Shown: positions 14,044 through 14,894 of the stretch, one piece after another | Layout of the letters: the number at the start of each line of letters is the position of its first letter | Numbering within the stretch: the stretch's first letter is position 1 | NCBI RefSeq assembly: GCF_949282365.1 | Contig: NZ_CASDOY010000050.1 | Span: 1 to 14,894 of the forward strand | Direction of reading: 5' to 3' | From: an uncultured Desulfovibrio sp. | GTDB lineage: Bacteria; Desulfobacterota; Desulfovibrionia; Desulfovibrionales; Desulfovibrionaceae | Length of the DNA: 14,894 nucleotides | The notes under the pieces: generated by a model | Database searches by the model: none | The model's input: the letters and a program-made list of their open reading frames with translations, nothing else | Told to the model about the DNA's origin: nothing | Translations under genes and position numbers: made by a program

Positions 14044-14079
14044 GCACGCTCCAGGGCACGCTCCGGGCCACGCTCCGGG
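14044..14079 (+). repeat. Three tandem 12-base repeats
   Basis: GCACGCTCCAGG, GCACGCTCCGGG and CCACGCTCCGGG follow one another without gaps, differing at one position each. They lie just downstream of the 15-base repeat pair in the same non-coding gap. Confidence 0.65.
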
Positions 14080-14317
14080 GGCGCGGCCTCCTGCCGGGTC
14101 TCCGCCCCGGCGCCCTGCCCGTGTCCCCCGTGCCCCCCGTGTCCGGCCCGCCCCGACTTCCGGCCGTGTTGCGTGCGCTGCCTGCCGCGTTCCCCCTGTC
14201 CTGCCCGCTCCCCGCATTGCCAGCCCGGACCAAAGCCGCTACAAGGACATCATGCCGCAGCGCCTGCCGGCCTGCCCTGCCGGCCTGCCCTTCCGCCACT
14301 CCAACCCCTGTTCCGCC

Positions 14318-14894
14318 ATGACCGACGAGATCGTTTGCCGCATCGACGCCCTGAGCCACGACGGCCGCGGCCTGCACCGCCCCGAAGACGGCGGGCCTGT
14401 CATCTTCGTAGCGGGCTCCCTGCCCGGGCAGACGGTACGCGCCCGCATCCTCCGCCGCCAGAAGCGTTTTTGGGAGGCCGAACGGACAGCCGTGCTGGAC
14501 GAGGCCGGCATGGCGGCCGACATCTGCGCCCATGGCGAGGATTGCGGCGGCTGCCCCTGGCAGCGCCTGCCTTACGCGACCCAGCTGCGCTGGAAGGAAC
14601 AGCTGGTGCGCGACGCCCTGGAACGCATCGGCGGTCTGGGCCGTGACGCGGCCCTGCCCCTGCGGCCCGCCCTGGGCTCCCCCCTGCAGCGGGCCTTCCG
14701 CAACAAGATGGAATTCGCTTTCGGTCCCGCCGCTGACGGCGGCCTTTGCCTGGGCCTGCGGCAGCGCGGCGGCCTGCGGGTGCACGCGGTCCCCGGCTGC
14801 GCCCTGCTGCCCGGCGAAGGCCCGGAGCTGGTGCAGACCTGTGCCCGGCTGGCCGCCCGCAGCGGCCTGCCCGCCCATGTGCCGCTGCCCAGCG
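14318..14894 (+). CDS. rlmD: 23S rRNA (uracil-5-)-methyltransferase, RlmD/RumA family, 3' truncated by the window edge
   Basis: About 192 residues are visible before the right edge. The family adds a methyl group from S-adenosylmethionine to a uracil C5 in 23S rRNA. The N-terminal TRAM domain is seen at ECR-like VCRIDALSHDGRG through FVAGSLPGQTVRARI (about 6-44). Cys70, Cys76 and Cys79 (ICAHGEDCGGCPWQ) and Cys161 (VPGCALL) match the [4Fe-4S] ligands of E. coli RlmD in order and spacing. FRNKMEFAF (127-135) is another family motif. The SAM-binding and catalytic parts lie outside the window. An in-frame ATG at 14252 has AAGGA four bases upstream and would add 22 Pro/Cys-rich residues; I prefer 14318 because it gives the normal family start, although it lacks a ribosome site. 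Confidence 0.88.
   Translation, partial: MTDEIVCRIDALSHDGRGLHRPEDGGPVIFVAGSLPGQTVRARILRRQKRFWEAERTAVLDEAGMAADICAHGEDCGGCPWQRLPYATQLRWKEQLVRDALERIGGLGRDAALPLRPALGSPLQRAFRNKMEFAFGPAADGGLCLGLRQRGGLRVHAVPGCALLPGEGPELVQTCARLAARSGLPAHVPLPS

Larger units (their letters stand above)
13691..14317. other. Long repeat-bearing intergenic region between divergent rplU and rlmD-type genes
   Basis: This 627-base gap should hold the rplU promoter (minus) and the promoter of the methyltransferase gene (+). It contains direct repeats at 13966-14079. For the + strand, TTGCCA (14217-14222), 17 bases, then TACAAG (14240-14245) is a possible promoter. A 51-codon GTG-initiated frame on the minus strand (13900-13745) ends with a Cys-rich TGCVACG motif, but support is weak. 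No RNA gene was recognised. Confidence 0.5.

Noticed and set aside
13745..14878. A 377-codon minus-strand open frame
   Set aside because: Most of it is antisense to the rlmD-type gene; only its last 51 codons were kept as a weak candidate.
1..14894. CRISPR array, tRNA, rRNA, transposase, phage or defence genes
   Set aside because: None was seen on reading both strands; the repeats present are too few and too short for a CRISPR array.

Overview
The window appears to join two unrelated genomes near position 2415-2421. Bases 1 to about 2418 look like a high-GC clostridium, such as an Oscillospiraceae gut bacterium. Bases from about 2419 to 14894 look like a Desulfovibrio-type sulfate reducer. 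Evidence for the join is a visible change in codon habit (Gly GGG, Arg CGG and Leu CTC are common on the left; GGC, CGC and CTG dominate on the right), a left-side gene whose stop overlaps the next start but which is cut off at the join, and the mismatch in gene families. The organism names are inferences from gene content; nothing was searched.

Left segment (1-2418): the C-terminal tail of a GGDEF protein on the + strand converges on a minus-strand operon, and a long perfect hairpin lies between them. The operon reads, in transcription order, a truncated unknown gene, a lipoprotein substrate-binding protein of the FepB/PF01497 type, and an XdhC/CoxI maturation factor. These suggest metal or oxyanion uptake (possibly molybdate) serving a molybdenum hydroxylase.

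Right segment: coaBC (minus) follows an unknown lipoprotein with a 4-base stop/start overlap. A divergent region with a good sigma70-like promoter for the lipoprotein separates them from queA (+). Next comes a compact four-gene 2-oxoacid:ferredoxin oxidoreductase operon (delta, alpha, beta, gamma; korDABC/oorDABC order) with overlapping or closely spaced genes. A hairpin-rich intergenic region follows. Then come minus-strand genes: a DUF805 membrane protein, proB, a small exported protein, obgE, and the rpmA-rplU ribosomal pair. The order rplU-rpmA-obgE-proB is a common bacterial arrangement, here with the exported-protein gene inserted between obgE and proB. After a 627-base repeat-bearing gap, the window ends inside an rlmD/rumA-type 23S rRNA methyltransferase (+).

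Most genes are housekeeping. I see no CRISPR array, tRNA, rRNA, transposase, phage gene or defence cassette. The items most worth checking are the apparent chimeric join, an orphan + strand terminator at 9473-9498 with no gene in front of it, a repeated intergenic element found at about 8429 and 11144, and two uncharacterised exported proteins.
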